Shown here: positions 60,953 to 64,000 of the stretch, piece by piece
How positions within the stretch are numbered: the first letter of the stretch is position 1
Layout of the letters: the number at the start of each line of letters is the position of its first letter
Origin: Acanthochlamys bracteata
Lineage: Eukaryota; Streptophyta; Magnoliopsida; Pandanales; Velloziaceae
Direction of reading: 5' to 3'
Assembly: GCA_019914995.1 (NCBI GenBank)
Contig: CM034127.1
Span: forward strand, 3,844,001-3,908,000
DNA: 64,000 bases
Program-made: the position numbers and the translations under genes
Notes under the pieces: model-generated
Seen by the model: only the letters and a program-made list of their open reading frames with translations
What the model was told of the DNA's origin: nothing
Database searches by the model: none

Positions 60953-62770
60953 AGGTAGCCTCTTAGACTGCTACTAACAAGTAGTCTCCCTTTCCCTTGT
61001 TTTTCCTTCCCCTGGATAGTAAGCGTACGAGTTTTGGCATCAAATGAAAATTTTTTTGGTTGAATCTAGTGGATTTTGAAGTACTACTTTTATTGAGACA
61101 CTGGGGTAACAGTATATTTCGCTGTTTAAAATATTGTACAATCAGTTGGAATTGAATTGAAGTTCGTCACTATTTATTAAAATTTTATTTTACTTTTTAA
61201 AATTTAAAAATTTTTAAAAATTTCTAATGACTAAGATTTTCAAATAAAATTTATTTTCTAAATTTTAAAAAAAAATTTATTATCTTAAACTCTCACAAAT
61301 ATTCATTCGAAGACTACTCGTGAATTAAACACGTTTGTGTTATATAAGTGAACCAACTTATTATGCTACCATTTATCAAAATAATCAAAAAACAATCTAA
61401 CGTTATAATTTTGTGTTTGGATATACTGTGAATTTAATCACAAATTACAAGAGGAACGCGTGTTTGCTGCCAAAATTTAATACCATTCCAATTTGTAGTG
61501 TTTGTTTTGCATTAGCTAGCCAATAATTCGTGGTACATTGCTAATCAGACATTGTGCAAGGCCCAGTAAACCCCTTTCTTTATGGGCTGGACTTCCTCTA
61601 TAGAACAGATATTGAAAATAATTGTTGTACCTTTTCTACATAAAAAAACATTTTGCGGTTAATCAATTCTCTAATTCTCTATATATTATATGTTTCCGGT
61701 TTCTGTTAGTATCACACTAGACGTTAGAAAATTAGGGGTACTATTGAAAAAATCACACTTTACCTACGTATTAGAGAAAAAAAAGAGACTCTTTTGCTGT
61801 TTTGCGCTTTAGATCCCGCAATTAAGTTTCTTCTCAGTTTTTAACTTTTTATTTCTTTTGTTTTTTCACTTGTTCTTATTAAAGACAGGACTACCACTGA
61901 CCTCCCTAGCACAAAAACTTCGAGCAGAAACAAATCCAGTTGTTCGTTATTTCACCCACTGCACAACCCTTCCAATTTAAAGACATTTTTGGGATCATGT
62001 CCTACTTATTTTAAAAAACTTTTGAACTCCAAAAAAATATTATAGTCTACTCAAAAATTTATTCAAACATTTAAATTAGATAAATATCATAATGTTTAAT
62101 ATACAAAAATCTCAATGCCCGATCTCTATTGCCGTTTATTTTTTAATACTCAGCTACTAGCAAAATTTAGAGTAATAACTAATCAAGTACTTCTATTTAC
62201 TTGCAATAAAACAAGACGGTAGTTTTCAAGATAGACAACTATAAGCTAACAATTTTACAAAACCTTTTCTTTTAGAATGTGTTCCAATCAAATAAAATAA
62301 ATTTATAAAATAATATTCAAAATAATAATTAAAAATGAAAAATAAAATTTTGATAGAATTAAAATTAATATAAAAATAAAATCAAAATATTAATTAAAAT
62401 ATATAAAATTTCAATTCAAAATCTTTAAAAATTTAAAATTCTTATGCCCCCAATAGGTGTAGATTTTAAAAAATGCATTGCAATTAACTCTAAAAAATAA
62501 TATTATAGATATTTGATTCATTTGGCATTTTTTCTAATATATATCATAACAAATGAGATGCGTATACTCTTTGGAGAGATAACTAAACAATTACCAAATA
62601 AACAACAAAGATTTCCTACTACTTACAAGAATAAAAAGTTTTTACATATATTTTTGTAGCCACTGCAGTAAAACTATTTTTGAAATTGTTATTCCCAAAA
62701 CGAAATTTCTATTTCTATAATGCAGCGTTAAACAGACAACCATCTTTCCCAATTTTCCCCCTCTCATCTC

Positions 62771-62777
62771 TATAAAT
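62771..62777 (+). promoter_or_regulatory. TATA box of the CML13/14-like gene
   Basis: TATAAAT about 120 bases before the ATG at 62893, followed by a pyrimidine-rich start region (TTCTTCTCTTCTTCCG), consistent with a transcription start near 62805. Confidence 0.6.
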
Positions 62778-62892
62778 CCATCTTAACCATTCATTGTTCT
62801 TCTCTTCTTCCGCTTCCGAAAATCCAGCAAAAGCATTGAAAAACCGAAACAAATCAAGCGATCAAATCTCATCGCCGAGAAGAAGAAAGAAA

Positions 62893-63336
62893 ATGGAGAA
62901 AGAATTAACTGACGATCAGGTTGCTTCGATGCGCGAAGCGTTCTCACTCTTCGACACTGATGGCGACGGCAAGATAGCCCCGTCCGAGCTTGGAATTTTG
63001 ATGCGTTCACTCGGTGGGAATCCAACACAAGCACAACTCAAAGAGATCATTTCTTCTGAGGGACTGACTTCTCCGTTCGATTTCCCTCGATTCCTTGATC
63101 TAATGAAGAAGCATTTGCGCGCTGAACCGTTCGATCGCCAGCTCCGTGATGCGTTTCGTGTGCTGGATAAGGATGGTACAGGAGTTGTTGGTGTTTCTGA
63201 TCTGCGCCATGTTTTGACTAGTATCGGTGAGAAGCTTGATCCTGCCGAGTTTGATGAGTGGATCAGGGAGGTTGATGTTGGACCTGATGGGACTATCAAG
63301 TACGAGGATTTCATCCTTCGTATGGTCGCCAAGTGA
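62893..63336 (+). CDS. CML13: CML13/14-type calmodulin-like EF-hand protein
   Basis: A 147-residue intronless frame from the ATG at 62893 to the TGA at 63334-63336. In-frame DNA upstream has no ATG and is 5' UTR. Only EF-hand 1 is canonical (loop [12 protein letters not shown], about residues 21-32). EF-hand 2 is degenerate (around [12 protein letters not shown]). EF-hand 3 ([12 protein letters not shown]) and EF-hand 4 ([12 protein letters not shown]) end in Asp instead of Glu. The blocks [39 protein letters not shown] and LTSIGEKL mark the CML13/CML14 subgroup, whose Arabidopsis members bind IQ motifs of myosins, CAMTAs and IQD proteins. The number 13 versus 14 cannot be settled by sequence alone; position supports CML13 (At1g12310). 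The protein lacks signal peptide and membrane segments, so it is cytosolic or nuclear. Confidence 0.93.
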   Translation: MEKELTDDQVASMREAFSLFDTDGDGKIAPSELGILMRSLGGNPTQAQLKEIISSEGLTSPFDFPRFLDLMKKHLRAEPFDRQLRDAFRVLDKDGTGVVGVSDLRHVLTSIGEKLDPAEFDEWIREVDVGPDGTIKYEDFILRMVAK

Positions 63337-64000
63337 AGCATTCTTGATTTGCTGTAAGGCTACGTTCCAAAAGTAGATCTGTTGATTCTGTGGTTCAAGT
63401 TTGAATTTGAAAGTTGTGGATCTAGTTGGTTTTTGTGAAGGTTGTTAGATTATGTTTGAGTATTCAAATTGTAGATGGATTTTCTCAGTATTTATTTGCT
63501 TTACACCAGATCTGGCAGTTGTTAGTCATTCTGGTTTTATAGTTGTTTTGGGCTTGTCATATTTGGTGTCAGAGAAATTGGTGTGTTTTGCAGTAGGATG
63601 CAGCTCAGATTATTTCCGTATTTCGTTGTGATTTGTGATAGTGTTTGAACATTTTGCTGTAGCACAGTGTCATAAGAGTGCATCTTTTGTGGTATGTGCT
63701 ATGCACCTGATGGTCGATGAAAATGATGTTGAGCATGATTTTGTATATGCCTCTTAAGATGCTTTTGACTTGTGAGTGAAAATTGATATGTTGTTCTTGT
63801 TTGTCTCATTCTGTATTATTTGTTCAAGAGATGCTTTTGAATTCCTAATGCATGTACAATCTACAAAGCTGGTTAGTAAGCATAGAGTGCTAGGGACTGA
63901 ATCACTAGAGCACCCCAAAACTACCACATAAGTACCTGTTGTTTGATCTGCTATGTCAATGGCTGTAGTAAACTGTTGGGTTTTCCCATTTTGTTTGAGC
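63337..64000. other. CML 3' UTR and downstream DNA
   Basis: T-rich and TG-rich sequence typical of a plant 3' UTR and transcript end. No further gene starts before the window edge. Confidence 0.5.

Larger units (their letters stand above)
58280..62770. other. AT-rich intergenic region, no gene recognised
   Basis: Contains the LRR kinase promoter at its left end, a (TA)n tract, two MITE-like repeats and long A/T runs. GGCCCA (61560-61565) and TGGGCT (61583-61588) lie 1.3 kb before the CML gene. Short frames at 59589-59834, 60018-60266 and 60272-60574 (minus) have no recognisable content. Confidence 0.55.

Noticed and set aside
1-64000. CRISPR arrays, bacterial operons, viral or plasmid genes
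   Set aside because: None seen; the window is ordinary plant nuclear DNA and no regularly spaced direct-repeat array is present.

Overview
The window is nuclear DNA of a flowering plant, most likely a eudicot and probably a rosid. The genes have many short exons with GT-AG introns, wide AT-rich spacers full of small degenerate repeats, and plant-specific families: wax synthase, KEULE-type Sec1, class II CPD photolyase, HIR/SPFH protein, LRR receptor kinase, CML13/14-type calmodulin-like protein and DUF1442. I cannot name the species.

Layout from left to right: the 3' part of a domesticated hAT-transposase-like gene (1-1959, +); a long AT-rich spacer with an isolated promoter-like island (about 8.16-8.74 kb); a ten-exon TBL2-like WD40 gene (13475-19987, -), divergent from a five-exon HIR/SPFH gene (20514-24281, +); a class II CPD photolyase gene in eight exons (25391-28212, -), divergent from a 21-exon KEULE/Sec1 gene (29169-42162, +); a group of wax synthase-like genes on the minus strand (one with a one-base frameshift, one intact, one pseudogene fragment; 44.76-48.43 kb); a hAT-type MITE (48725-49207); a DUF1442 gene (50374-51045, -); an LRR receptor-like pseudokinase (55215-58279, -); and an intronless CML13/14-like gene (62893-63336, +). 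Exon boundaries were read by eye from splice sites and reading-frame continuity. Every multi-exon model keeps frame from start to stop.

The genes do not form a pathway. What ties them together is conserved order. From memory, five of the genes match the Arabidopsis run At1g12310-At1g12320-At1g12360-At1g12370-At1g12380 in reversed but collinear order. Two others, the LRR kinase and the HIR gene, match the neighbours At5g51560-At5g51570. The window therefore looks like a less fractionated version of a segment that Arabidopsis now keeps in two pieces. I see no new multi-gene system. The observations most worth checking are this interleaved synteny, a GC-AG intron and loss of the N-terminal glycine in the HIR gene, loss of catalytic residues in the LRR kinase, the wax synthase decay series, the orphan promoter island, and an antisense open frame inside a KEULE intron.
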